Source: Thermomicrobiales bacterium (GTDB taxonomy: Bacteria > Chloroflexota > Chloroflexia > Thermomicrobiales > UBA6265). From it: 64,000 nucleotides of DNA. Positions 25,885 to 37,649 of this stretch are shown here, piece after piece. The notes below the pieces were generated by a model that was not told the DNA's origin, did not search any database, and was given only the letters and a program-made list of their open reading frames with translations. The position numbers and the translations under genes were made by a program. The stretch lies in assembly GCA_023957015.1 (NCBI GenBank), contig JAMLHR010000006.1:1-64000 (forward strand). Reading direction: 5' to 3'. How positions within the stretch are numbered: position 1 is the stretch's first letter; every line of letters begins with the position of its first letter.

Positions 25885-28020
25885 GTGAGCGAGAACAAGA
25901 TCAAGCAATGGGCCCGCGCTCGCATGGAGCCGGAATCCTGGAACCGGATAGGAGCCGGGTTCGCCGCCGCGGGTCGCGGTGCGAAGCGATCCGGCGTAGA
26001 AGTCCGCCATTGGATCGGTATCGGCAGCGATACCGTGACCTCGTTCCGCACGGTCCGTCTGGAACCATGGCGACTCGTCTTCGCGATCGTCGTTATTCTC
26101 GTACCGATGACGATCCTCAGTTTGCTCCCGTGGACGATTCCGACCGCCATCCTCATCGCCATCCTGTTTGCGCTTATCCTGCTCAGCACCTACGCGGCCG
26201 ATTGGGTGGGTGGGCTCTCCTCGATTCTCACAGGGTACCTGGCGCTGGATATGTTCTTTCTGGGGCAGCGCAATACGCTCGATGCCTGGCATTCGACCAC
26301 CTCAACCTGGATCATCGTCGTCTATTTTCTGGCCGCGGGTGCCTTGGTGACGATGACGGAACACCTGAAGCACGAGCTCGCGATTGCCAAGATCGAAGCG
26401 TCCGCACTCCGTGCCGCCAACACGGCCTTCTACTCGGTGGAGATCGCAGCGGCCCAACGTCCCGCCGGAGATAGCGCGGCCTTCGTTGGCGTGCTGGAGA
26501 TGATCCTGACGGCCATGGTGCGCGTCAATCGCGCCAGCGCTGGCGCGATCTACCTCATGGATGGTCCGAACCGATCCCTGGTGCAAGCAGCCACCTATGG
26601 TGGCGACGAAGACGCACCTCCGATGGAAGGCGACGATCCATCTCGCATCGTGCCGCTGAACGAAGGCTTTGTCGGTCGGGTGGCGCAGGAGCGACGACCG
26701 GTCGTGATCTCGAATATCGGTCCGAAGGATGATGTGGCCGATGTGCTGGCGACCAATCCACACGTGCAATCGGTCGTCGGTGTACCGATCTTCGATGGCC
26801 AGGATGCTCTGGCAGGTGTCGCCTGGGTGGGTCTCTACGTACCCTATCGCTTCACCCAAACGTCGCAGGCACGGTTGCAGGCGCTCGCTTACCGCACCAT
26901 CGCCTTCATGGAATCAGCCCGACTAGCCGATCTCCAGGTGGAAGAGCTCGGCCGCGTACAGGATAGCCACCGCCGTCTCCAGGCTGTGATCCAAACAATG
27001 CCCGAGGCGGTGATGGTCATCAAACCACCAACTGGAGCCATCATCACCAGCAATGCCGCCGCTCAAAACCTGTTTGGATTGAACCGCGGCGGAGCCCAGA
27101 TCGCGCCCAGACGTATCGATCAGTTAAGCATCGTGCCTGATCCACCAGAACTCGATATTGAGTTGCCGATGATTCAGGCAATGAACGATGGCACTACCGT
27201 CACCAGCGTCGAACTGATCGTACAAACATTGGATGGTCGCGATGTTCCGGTCGTTGCCAGCGCCGCTCCGCTTATCACGGAGGACAACGAGATCGACGCA
27301 GTCGTCTGCGTCTTCCAGGATGTCTCGCCACTCAAGGAGGCGGAGAGATTGCGAGACGAGTTCATCTCGGTCGTCTCCCACGAGCTGCGATCACCGTTAA
27401 CACCGATTCGCGGATTCGCCCAGGTGATCTCCCGCGATCTCACCCGCGAGGGAGGCCATGATCAACATGTGAAGTGGCTCAAGACACTGGAGATCCACAC
27501 CGATCGCCTGACACGACTCGTGGACGATCTGCTGGATGTCTCCCGCATGCGGGCCGGACGCCTGAGCGTGTTGCACGAGGATGTAGATCTGGTAGAACTG
27601 ACCGCCGCGGTTGTGGAGGGTCGGCGAGCCAGCCAAAACACCCACCGCATCATCCTGGACACGAATCTCCAGACACTACCCGCCAGCATGGATCGGGATC
27701 GGATGATGCAGGTGCTGGATAACCTCATCGGCAATGCGATCAAATACACGGATGGAGGCACCGTGAGTGTGGGGTTGCACGCGGATGAGGAGCTCGTTCA
27801 TTTCACGATCAGCGACGAGGGACGTGGTATCCCCGTTGCCAACCGGGAATCACTGTTCAGCGCCTTCTACCGCACACGTGACGCCAACGAGAGTGCCGTT
27901 CCTGGCCTGGGATTGGGGTTGTATATCGTCCGTGAACTCGTCCACGCACACGGGGGCATCATCTATATCGACGACGCCCCCGGCGGCGGTGCCCGGTTCA
28001 ATATCGAGTTACCAAGATAA
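25885..28020 (+). CDS. Membrane sensor histidine kinase with GAF and PAS domains
   Basis: A 711-residue kinase with a cytoplasmic N-terminus, three to four membrane segments (about residues 60-155, with a KdpD/DUF4118-like arrangement), a GAF domain (about 190-350), a PAS domain (about 370-480), then HisKA and HATPase. The phospho-acceptor is His499 in FISVVSHELRSPLTPI; N-box LDNLIGNAIKYTDGG and G-boxes DEGRGIP and GLGLGLYIV are intact. The start is GTG at 25885. No response regulator is adjacent, so it is an orphan; the sigma-54 activator at 40.5 kb is one candidate partner, without direct evidence. Confidence 0.9.
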   Translation: MSENKIKQWARARMEPESWNRIGAGFAAAGRGAKRSGVEVRHWIGIGSDTVTSFRTVRLEPWRLVFAIVVILVPMTILSLLPWTIPTAILIAILFALILLSTYAADWVGGLSSILTGYLALDMFFLGQRNTLDAWHSTTSTWIIVVYFLAAGALVTMTEHLKHELAIAKIEASALRAANTAFYSVEIAAAQRPAGDSAAFVGVLEMILTAMVRVNRASAGAIYLMDGPNRSLVQAATYGGDEDAPPMEGDDPSRIVPLNEGFVGRVAQERRPVVISNIGPKDDVADVLATNPHVQSVVGVPIFDGQDALAGVAWVGLYVPYRFTQTSQARLQALAYRTIAFMESARLADLQVEELGRVQDSHRRLQAVIQTMPEAVMVIKPPTGAIITSNAAAQNLFGLNRGGAQIAPRRIDQLSIVPDPPELDIELPMIQAMNDGTTVTSVELIVQTLDGRDVPVVASAAPLITEDNEIDAVVCVFQDVSPLKEAERLRDEFISVVSHELRSPLTPIRGFAQVISRDLTREGGHDQHVKWLKTLEIHTDRLTRLVDDLLDVSRMRAGRLSVLHEDVDLVELTAAVVEGRRASQNTHRIILDTNLQTLPASMDRDRMMQVLDNLIGNAIKYTDGGTVSVGLHADEELVHFTISDEGRGIPVANRESLFSAFYRTRDANESAVPGLGLGLYIVRELVHAHGGIIYIDDAPGGGARFNIELPR

Positions 28021-28064
28021 CCCCGAAGTAGTCTGGGTTCACGTTCCTAATGCACCATACACGG

Positions 28065-28097
28065 CAGAGCGCCGATCGGGATTCGATCGGCGCTCTG
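28065..28097. terminator. Bidirectional hairpin between kinase and MMPL genes
   Basis: Perfect 14-base arms (28065-28078 and 28084-28097) around a 5-base loop, in the 88-base gap between two converging genes. Confidence 0.7.
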
Positions 28098-28108
28098 CGG
28101 TAAAGCGA

Positions 28109-30311
28109 TTAGGCTTGCGTGGTCGCGTGCCCCTCGATCTGGAGGTTCGGGACCCAATGCAGGGCGCCGGGCCACCACCAGGCCGACTTCCCGAGAAGCT
28201 TCAGCCCGGCCGGTAACAGGATCGATCGCACCAGCATCACATCGATGAAGACCGCCAGCGCCAGCCCGAAGCCCATCTGCTGCATTTCCGCCAGATGACC
28301 GATCGCGAAGCTACCAAACACCGCCATCATGATTACCGCCGCGCCAGTGATGATGTGACCGGTGTGATTGATACCGTCCACAATCGACTCATCCACGTTA
28401 TGGGAACGATCCCAGGCTTCCCGAATACGGCTGAGCACGAATACGTGATAGTCCATGCTCAAACCAAACAGGATGCAGAAGAGGATGATCGGGAGCCAGT
28501 TCACGATGCTCTCGACCTGGATCAATCCAAGCTGATCGGCCATGAATCCATGCTGGAAGACGAGCACCACCGAACCGTACGCGGCACCGACCGAGAGCAG
28601 GTTCAGGAATACTGACAGCAACGGCACGGTGATTGATCGGAACGCCAGCATCATGACGACGAAGCTCAAGGACAGAACGAAGAGCAACACCTTCGGCAGC
28701 GAATCCCTGAGTACCTGACCGAAGTCGTACACCTCGGCTGGGCCACCACCAACGAGGACATCGTTGCCCGCGCGAGCAAACGTACTCGTCGAGCGGAGAT
28801 CGCTGACGGCAATCTGGGCCGCGGCACTACTTGTCTCCACGGTCAGAGGCGACTCGATCATGATCACGCTGCCATCCTCGCTGATAAGGACAGTGGCAGG
28901 TCCGAATACCGGATTCTGGGCCAACTCAGCCTCGATCTCAGCGGCATTGTCAGCAGTGGCGGCGTCGCCTCGGAGCACGATCCGGATCGGCGATTCCATA
29001 CCGGCGGCGAAGTCCTCAGCCACGATCTCGAAGCTGTGAACGAAGCGGCTCTCCGGTAGCTGGAAGGCGGACGACTGGCCAAGCTCCATCGTGAATGTCG
29101 GTAGTGCAGCCAGAATGAGAGTCAGTGTCACACCGACAAAGCTCAGCATCGGTCGCTTGACCACGGCGCGAGAGACCTTGCCCCAGGCACCATGTCTGGT
29201 TTCGATCTCGCGAGGTAGGCGAACACCTGCATCCTGCTCACGCAGTCGGCGCATGGAGTCAAATCGTGGGAAGTTGATCCAGTTACCAACCAATGCCACC
29301 AGCGCCGGGAGCAGCGTCAACGCTGCGCAGACGGCCACCACAACAGCGACGGCCATCGCGAGTCCCATCCCCTGGAACTCCATCATCGGTACCAGGAAGA
29401 CACCGAATAGCGCCATGGTGGTGGTGATGCCACTGAAGAACACCGCCTTGCCTGCAGGCGGAAAGGATCTCGATCGCGTCGAGTTTGCTGTGACCGCTGT
29501 TGCGCTCCTGGCGATAGCGTTCCACCAATACGAGTGAGTAATCGATACCGACCGCCAGGCCGATCATGCTGACCATGGTAAATGCGATATCGGAGATAAA
29601 GATCTGCGATCCCAGCAACGTCACAATCGCGGTGCCGATACCAATCGTCGCGATTCCCAGCAGGAGCGGTAAGCCCGCCGCCACCAGCGCTCCGAATACG
29701 ATGATCATCACGATCAGCGCCGCCGGAATGCCGACACGAAGTTCACTGGCCATATCATCCGCGATGATCTCACTGATCTCGCCTGAGGTGATATCACCGA
29801 TACCACCGATGAAGAATCCCTCCGCCTCGGATGCGTTCAGAATGCGCTCGAACTCGGGCCAACGACTGTCATAGTCGGACCATTCGCCGTGGAGCGCGAT
29901 CGGGATCAACAACGAATTCTGATCTGCACTCACCAGTTGCTGCATGGCAGGGACTTCCGGCGCATCGTAGTAGTAGGTGATGGCAAGGATATCGTTCTGG
30001 AACGGATCGAGGTTGGCGACAAATCGATCCGCCACTGCCCGGAACTCAGGATCATTGATCGTGTAGACATCGCTATGGATGACGATCAACTCGTCAGCGC
30101 CACCATCGCTGCCGAATGCATCGTTCGCGACGGTCGCTGCCATCTCGGACTCGACATTGATCGTGTATTCGCTGTCCGGATCGAATGCGGTCACGTTGGA
30201 TCCCGCGATCACGATGATGGCAGCCATCACCACCCAGAGTGCAACCGTGATCCATGGATGCGCAGCACTTCTCCGACCAAGTTGTCCAAATACGTTTGAT
30301 TTCGCTTGCAT
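28109..30311 (-). CDS. MMPL/RND-type membrane exporter, single frameshift
   Basis: A homologue of MmpL/YdfJ exporters, about 733 residues when the frame is repaired. Two reading frames meet near 29453: the upstream part ends its good sequence at ERNSGHSKLDAIEILSA, and the downstream part resumes at GKAVFFSGITTTMALFG. One extra base (a T on the minus strand in GCCTGCAGG) explains the break, and the gene length is three-fold plus one. Two sets of six membrane segments flank large outside loops, as in the family, and GLAVGIDYSLVLVERYR is the proton-relay region. ATG at 30311 follows AAGGAG. Substrate unknown (lipid or drug). Sequence error or a recent mutation are both possible. Confidence 0.82.
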
Positions 30312-30443
30312 GGTTCTCTCCTTCGGCTCATACAGTGGAGCCCTCACACCCAGGAGTGTGATTCCGCGGAGAGACGTACGGGAGCAGACAGACCAGACAA
30401 TTCGTGGTGAGGATATCCGGAAATGATGGGTGGTCTAAACCAG

Positions 30444-30469
30444 AAGAGGCAGCCTGGACGGCTGCCTCT
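30444..30469 (-). terminator. Terminator of the secreted-protein gene
   Basis: AGAGGCAGC and GCTGCCTCT form a 9-base stem 43 bases beyond the stop at 30512, followed on the minus strand by TCTGGTTT. Confidence 0.55.
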
Positions 30470-30511
30470 CACTCGGTACGCTCTGTTATCTGGCTGGCTC
30501 TCGCCATCGCA

Positions 30512-31312
30512 TTATGCGCCGCCGGTGCCATCATCCTGCAGGATCGGCGGTCGGGGACCACCGGTACCATCGCCGGCATCGTCAATGAATCGGGCTCCAT
30601 CCGTACCATCGGACGAGACGGTCGGTGTGGGTGAGACACTGCTCGTGGAAGTGGAAGACGATGCCGTGCTGGATGTCGACCCAGATGTCGAGGAACTGGT
30701 ATTCGAGGAGGAGGAACTGCTGCTGGAAGTAGAACCTGAATCAACGGAGGAGGTTGATTGATCACTACCACCGGTGCTCGGCGCAGGCTCGCTTAGAGCG
30801 ACAGAGCTGTTCGCCAATGTCAGCGAATCGGTATCGAGTCCATTTCCCCAAACCGTATAGAGGACGCCACCGGCAATCCACATCACCTTGTCGTAGATCG
30901 GAGTGGTAGAACCCGCAGGGATACCGATATCCTGAATGGCGGGGTACCCGAGCACATTGGCGTTGATTGACAGGGGCACATTCAGATCGGCCTCGGAGCC
31001 GCCCGGGAACTCCCCCCCATACACACCAGTGATGTAGAGAAATGTCGTACCGGAGACAAAGTAAACGCTGTAATTTCCGTTGCCTGCGTATATCTCGGGC
31101 GCTGATCCGGAGAAGGGGCCAGGTACCCACGATGGCATATAGACGGTGATTCCGGATGACGTGAGATAGCTCACCGAACTATCACTGAGCCAACTGACAC
31201 TCTGAGCGGAAGCCTCTTCCCGTTGAAGTGGCGAACTTAAGAATGCAGCGAGCATGGCGAACGCGATGGCGATTGAAGTGATGAGCGCAGTTCGCGGCCT
31301 GCGAAATGTCAT
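30512..31312 (-). CDS. Secreted protein with Ser/Thr-rich tail, function unknown
   Basis: A 266-residue protein not recognised beyond export. Residues 1-37 form a signal peptide (RPRTALITSIAIAFAMLAAF, cleavage near ASAQS). A globular part of about 130 residues follows, rich in aromatic and Gly residues with motifs SGITVYMPSWVPGPFSG and NVLGYPAIQDIGIP. The last 90 residues are a low-complexity Ser/Thr linker and an acidic Gly/Asp tail. The start at 31312 follows AGGAGG. It differs from the secreted family at 53-64 kb in its N-domain. A surface-anchored or cell-wall role is possible. Confidence 0.75.
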   Translation of the reverse strand: MTFRRPRTALITSIAIAFAMLAAFLSSPLQREEASAQSVSWLSDSSVSYLTSSGITVYMPSWVPGPFSGSAPEIYAGNGNYSVYFVSGTTFLYITGVYGGEFPGGSEADLNVPLSINANVLGYPAIQDIGIPAGSTTPIYDKVMWIAGGVLYTVWGNGLDTDSLTLANSSVALSEPAPSTGGSDQSTSSVDSGSTSSSSSSSSNTSSSTSGSTSSTASSSTSTSSVSPTPTVSSDGTDGARFIDDAGDGTGGPRPPILQDDGTGGA

Positions 31313-31560
31313 AGAGCCTCCTGGAAGATGACGCGAGCCGTCTATCCTGAATTCTGGAACGCACACCTGGCTCGATCGGTGTCATCTACGCATAAGATAG
31401 CCGAAACATGGTGGTGCGGTCGATGCGTCCGTACGGACATTAGTCGGATCACGAAACGGCAAAATCAGCACGAATCCCGTATACTGAGACGTTATCAAGG
31501 TGGCCTTGACGGAGTTCAGTTCGTCAGGGTCCCTATGTTGTGCGTATTCCGGAGGCTTCT

Positions 31561-32949
31561 GTGCAAACCCGAACCGTCATCCCGCTGGTGCCTCACGATC
31601 ACCAGCCGGCTCCGATGACCAGCCATCCGATGCCTGCTAACGGCAAGAAGTTCTTCATCTGGACCATGGGATGCCAGATGAATGAAGCGGACAGCCAGAA
31701 GGTGGCAGCGATGCTGCAGGAAGTTGGCTACCGCAAGGCCGAGAGCGAGAACGATGCCGACATCGTCATTCTCAACTCCTGCGTCGTACGCCAGGCTGCC
31801 GAGGACAAAGTTGCCGGACGGCTGGACTATCTGGCCCGACTCAAGCGCGAGAAGCCGGAGATGCCGCTGGTGCTCACCGGCTGTATGGTGACGCGCCAAC
31901 AGGAGAAGCTGAAGCAGCGGTTCCCACACGTCGATCTGTTCTTCAATCCCAGCGATTTCGACAAGCTGGTCGCCGTGGTACCCGAACTGGAGATGCTGGA
32001 AGATGATCTCGCCAGTCTCCCCCACTACTATCAGCCACAACTCAGCGGCAACAAGGTCGGTGTCTCGGCGTTTGTACCAATCATCTATGGATGCAACTTC
32101 GTCTGCAGTTACTGCATTGTTCCCTATCGTCGCGGTAAGGAAACCAGCCGACCATTCAGCGATATCGTCACCGAAGTCGAACGTTTGGTAGATAACGGTG
32201 TGCGTGAGGTGACCCTCCTCGGCCAGACGGTGAATGCCTACGGATACGATCTCGAGGAAAAGAGTTCGCTCTCAAGGCTCCTCACCGCCGTCGACAAGAT
32301 TCCCGGACTCGAACGTCTTCGCTTCCTCACCTCGCATCCGAAGTACATGGGCGACGACGTCATTGATGCGATTGCGGATCTGCCAACGGCCTGCGAGCAT
32401 ATGAATCTGCCCGTTCAGGCGGGCGATAACGAGGTGCTGCAGCGCATGCGCCGCACCTATACACGTGACCTCTGGATGGAGCGCATCGCCACCACCCGCG
32501 AGAAGATCGCCGGTGTCACCGTCGCCACCGATATCATCGTCGGCTTCCCGGGTGAAACCGAAGAACAGTTCATGCAGACCTATGACATGCTTGAGCACAC
32601 CAAATGCGATAAAGTGCACCTTGCGATGTACTCGCCACGACCCGGCACACTCAGTTCTCGCTGGGAAGACGATGTACCGCATGAGGAGAAGTGGCGCCGC
32701 CATCAGGAACTGGAGAAACTGCAACTCCGCGTCTGCACCGAGCTCAACGCCGTCCGCATGGGCGAAACGTACGAAGTCCTGGTGGAGAGTAAAGAGAAGG
32801 GCCGGTGGACCGGCCGCACTCGTGGTAACACACTGGTGCACTTTGATGACGATGGTGAGACGGATGTTCTCGGCAAGATGGTGGATGTTCGCATCAACCA
32901 CACCAGTCCGTGGTTTTTGATGGGCGAAGCCGTATCGGCACCCCGGTAA
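31561..32949 (+). CDS. miaB: tRNA-2-methylthio-N6-dimethylallyladenosine synthase MiaB
   Basis: A 462-residue radical-SAM methylthiotransferase that adds a methylthio group to i6A37 of tRNA. The N-terminal UPF0004 domain has cysteines in TMGCQMNEADSQ, NSCVVR and LTGCMV that hold the auxiliary cluster; the radical SAM motif is YGCNFVCSYCIVPYRRG; a TRAM domain closes the protein. The TMGCQMN signature favours MiaB over RimO or MtaB. GTG at 31561 is chosen because GGAGG lies 7 bases upstream; an earlier ATG at 31540 lacks this. The TPR gene follows in 49 bases. Confidence 0.95.
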   Translation: MQTRTVIPLVPHDHQPAPMTSHPMPANGKKFFIWTMGCQMNEADSQKVAAMLQEVGYRKAESENDADIVILNSCVVRQAAEDKVAGRLDYLARLKREKPEMPLVLTGCMVTRQQEKLKQRFPHVDLFFNPSDFDKLVAVVPELEMLEDDLASLPHYYQPQLSGNKVGVSAFVPIIYGCNFVCSYCIVPYRRGKETSRPFSDIVTEVERLVDNGVREVTLLGQTVNAYGYDLEEKSSLSRLLTAVDKIPGLERLRFLTSHPKYMGDDVIDAIADLPTACEHMNLPVQAGDNEVLQRMRRTYTRDLWMERIATTREKIAGVTVATDIIVGFPGETEEQFMQTYDMLEHTKCDKVHLAMYSPRPGTLSSRWEDDVPHEEKWRRHQELEKLQLRVCTELNAVRMGETYEVLVESKEKGRWTGRTRGNTLVHFDDDGETDVLGKMVDVRINHTSPWFLMGEAVSAPR

Positions 32950-32998
32950 TGGATCAACGTTTCGCCAACGGTGGCGAAATACGAAAGGACACACGACT

Positions 32999-33859
32999 TT
33001 GACGCCAGCACCCCAGAAGCTCAAGACCAAGAAGCAGCTCTATCAGGATGCGCTCGACGCCAGCCTGGATAGTCGCTGGGAAGACGCAATTGCCCTCAAC
33101 GATGAGTATCTCGATCGCTTTCCGCGCGATGCCGAAGCGCTGAACCGCAAGGGACGCGCGTACATTGAGCTGGGTCAGCTCGGTACGGCTCGCGAATGCT
33201 ACTCCGAAGCCTTGAAGGCAGATCCAGCCAACATGATCGCCCGTCGCAATTTGCAGCGCCTGGAGACGATTTACAAGGCCGATGGTGCCGATGAGACCGC
33301 CGCTCCTCGTACCCTGGGCATCCCCCGGGCGAATGTCTTCGTCGAAGAGATCGGCAAGACCTGGATCGATGACCTCGCTCATGCCGCCGATAACGATGTG
33401 TTGGCTCAGGTAGCCCCGGGTGATGCGCTGCTGCTCGTGGTTGAGGGCGAACGCGTCTTCGTGCGCTCCACCGAGGGTATCGAACTCGGCCAGGTCGATC
33501 AGGTGATCGGCAGCAAGATGGCCCGCCTGATTGGTATCGGCCATGAGTTCGAGGCATACGCCCTCGGTCAGTCCATGAATAGCCTCCGCATCATCATTCG
33601 TGAGACGGTTCGGGCCGAGGAATCCGAGCGATTCATGACTTTCCCACCGCAGAACCTGGCGCACCAGGATTTACTGCGTGAACGCGAACAGCTCTCCCAA
33701 CGCGAGGAAGGCGACTTCGACTTCGGTGATGAGAATGACGATGTCGACGATGCGGACGATGCCGAGATCGACGAGGATGAGGACGATCTAGAAGAGAACG
33801 ATGAGGACGAGTTCCTGAGCGCTGATATCGACACCGATGAAGAGGCTCCAGAAGAGTAG
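32999..33859 (+). CDS. TPR-repeat protein with acidic C-terminal tail
   Basis: A 286-residue protein. Residues 10-90 contain two TPR-like helical pairs (WEDAIALNDEYLDRFPRDAE and GTARECYSEALKADPANM). The middle (about 100-220) is a globular domain I do not recognise, including VAPGDALLLVVEGERVFVRS and SMNSLRIIIRETVRAEE. The last 60 residues are strongly acidic (runs of Asp/Glu). TTG start with AAGGA upstream. Its place directly after miaB hints at a role in RNA or translation, which is inference only. A strong terminator at 33892 ends the unit. Confidence 0.7.
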   Translation: MTPAPQKLKTKKQLYQDALDASLDSRWEDAIALNDEYLDRFPRDAEALNRKGRAYIELGQLGTARECYSEALKADPANMIARRNLQRLETIYKADGADETAAPRTLGIPRANVFVEEIGKTWIDDLAHAADNDVLAQVAPGDALLLVVEGERVFVRSTEGIELGQVDQVIGSKMARLIGIGHEFEAYALGQSMNSLRIIIRETVRAEESERFMTFPPQNLAHQDLLREREQLSQREEGDFDFGDENDDVDDADDAEIDEDEDDLEENDEDEFLSADIDTDEEAPEE

Positions 33860-33891
33860 GACGTCATCCTAAGTAGCGAGACTATATAACG

Positions 33892-33925
33892 AGCGGCATG
33901 AGATCAGTCTCATGCCGCTTTCCTT
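33892..33925 (+). terminator. Rho-independent terminator after the TPR gene
   Basis: Twelve-base perfect stem AGCGGCATGAGA/TCTCATGCCGCT with a TCAG loop, then TTCCTTT. Confidence 0.8.
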
Positions 33926-34050
33926 TGGTTGATGCAACAGAATCGCAACGGCTCTCGCAGATGGTGTTCAATCCGACCGACTTGGGTATACTGCATGCTG
34001 TAGAGGATCGATCGCAACGACGTGATTGCACTGCAAGGAGTGACGTCGTC

Positions 34051-34110
34051 ATGAAACCAGATGATGCACATCGCTACGCGAAGAGACACTGCCAAGCCGC
34101 AGGGGAATAA
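34051..34110 (+). CDS. Possible 19-residue leader peptide ahead of the SWIM gene
   Basis: ATG at 34051 starts a 19-codon frame (MKPDDAHRYAKRHCQAAGE). AAGGAG lies 11 bases upstream and a TATACT -10-like box sits at 33987-33992. The TAA stop falls inside the loop of a stem-loop followed by TTTT (34094-34125), as expected of an attenuator. The AHRYA string also occurs at the start of the SWIM protein downstream. Coding status is unproven. The rest of the 330-bp gap between 33860 and 34189 holds this leader and a small GAAA-loop hairpin at 34155-34168, and nothing else I can identify. Confidence 0.3.
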   Translation: MKPDDAHRYAKRHCQAAGE

Positions 34111-34125
34111 CCCCGAGCGGCTTTT
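34094..34125 (+). terminator. Terminator/attenuator-like hairpin upstream of the SWIM gene
   Basis: AAGCCGC-AGGGG, loop AATAA, CCCC-GAGCGGCTTTTG. It is followed by a U-run and includes the stop codon of the short frame at 34051. Confidence 0.5.
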
Positions 34126-34189
34126 GTGTCACCCTCTGGCGGCTATTCGAATCTGACGCGAAAGCGTCTGGCAAGCAGGAGCAGCGGCC

Positions 34190-34465
34190 ATGAACTCAAG
34201 CATGATCGGCAAAATCGAGAAAGCCCATCGCTACGCTCATGAACCAGAGCGAGTGAAGTTCAACTCACTCGGAGCCACCATTAGCGGTGACAACGATGAG
34301 TATCATGTAACACTCTCACCGGACGGTTGGTCCTGCTCCTGCCACACGTTCCAGAGTCACATCCTGGAAACCTGTAGCCATGTGATGGCGATGCAGTTGA
34401 TGTTGGGCAAAATGCTGAGCGATGATGATCGGTATAGCACCCAGGACGGAGCCGAACCACTCTAA
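34190..34465 (+). CDS. Small SWIM zinc-finger protein
   Basis: A 91-residue protein carrying the SWIM motif CxCx(n)CxH: WSCSCHTFQSHILETCSHVMAM. The N-terminal KAHRYAHEPERVKF and the GDNDEYHVTLSPDGWSC core look like a compact family common in Chloroflexota. SWIM domains bind DNA or protein; here no function is known. The ATG at 34190 follows AGGAG. It is preceded by a possible leader peptide and attenuator, and shares a bidirectional terminator with the DarA-like gene. Confidence 0.8.
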   Translation: MNSSMIGKIEKAHRYAHEPERVKFNSLGATISGDNDEYHVTLSPDGWSCSCHTFQSHILETCSHVMAMQLMLGKMLSDDDRYSTQDGAEPL

Positions 34466-34530
34466 AGAGCCTGACAGCGAACCCACCCGATGATCATGGT
34501 GGACACGCAGATCAGCTATATGGAAACCAG

Positions 34531-34563
34531 AACCCCGACGCGTTGATCAATGCGTCGGGGTTT
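34531..34563. terminator. Bidirectional terminator between SWIM and DarA-like genes
   Basis: AACCCCGACGC and GCGTCGGGGTTT form an 11-base stem with T-runs on both strands. It overlaps the last codons of the DarA-like gene. Confidence 0.75.
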
Positions 34564-34915
34564 GCTGTCGGCGTTCGATTCGGTCTGGCCAGACCTTGTA
34601 CATCTCGTCGAGCGGTACAGCGAAGATCACGCCGCCACCGATCGGTACCTCGTGATAACCAGCCGCGAACCACTCCGAGTACTCAGCCTCGGCAGCGTCC
34701 ATCTTGACTTCCACCCGGCGTCTCGCCACGGACCGGATGATGCTGATGGCTTCAGGAACACGCTCGTCTTCCATACCCATCAGGATCGTGGAGTTCGCCA
34801 TACGCAGAAACCCACCGAGACTGTTGATCTTGGTGGCACCATAACCGGCGTCCGTCAATGCGTGGAGCAATCGATCGCTGTCATAGGCTTGCACGATGGC
34901 GACGAGAAACTTCAT
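34547..34915 (-). CDS. PII-like cyclic-di-AMP receptor (DarA/DUF970) homologue
   Basis: A 122-residue member of the DUF970 family. The N-terminus KFLVAIVQAYDSDRLLHALT, the ATKINSLGGFLRMANSTIL block and the late GGGVIFAVPLD match the trimeric PII-like fold of Bacillus DarA/PstA, which binds c-di-AMP. Ligand binding is inferred from family; no cyclase gene is in the window. The Shine-Dalgarno is weak. Its C-terminus overlaps the bidirectional terminator stem. Confidence 0.85.
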   Translation of the reverse strand: MKFLVAIVQAYDSDRLLHALTDAGYGATKINSLGGFLRMANSTILMGMEDERVPEAISIIRSVARRRVEVKMDAAEAEYSEWFAAGYHEVPIGGGVIFAVPLDEMYKVWPDRIERRQQTPTH

Positions 34916-35033
34916 GAAATCTCAGACGTGTAGGAGTCGAAATACTCGCGAGAAAAACCACTTGCGATAGTCTACGACGAAAACGCGAAAGGGTCACCGG
35001 TTAGCACGATGACCCTTCGTTCGCAGAGAAAAT

Positions 35034-36236
<1,203 letters not shown>

Positions 36237-36281
36237 GACCGTGTCCTTTGGCTGATAGAGTACGTTCGTCCGAGAGTTCGA

Positions 36282-37649
<1,368 letters not shown>

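Noticed and set aside
33898-34110. A 70-codon frame ending at 34110
   Set aside because: Its first 50 codons span a terminator and a promoter-like region; only the last 19 codons have a ribosome site, listed separately with low confidence.
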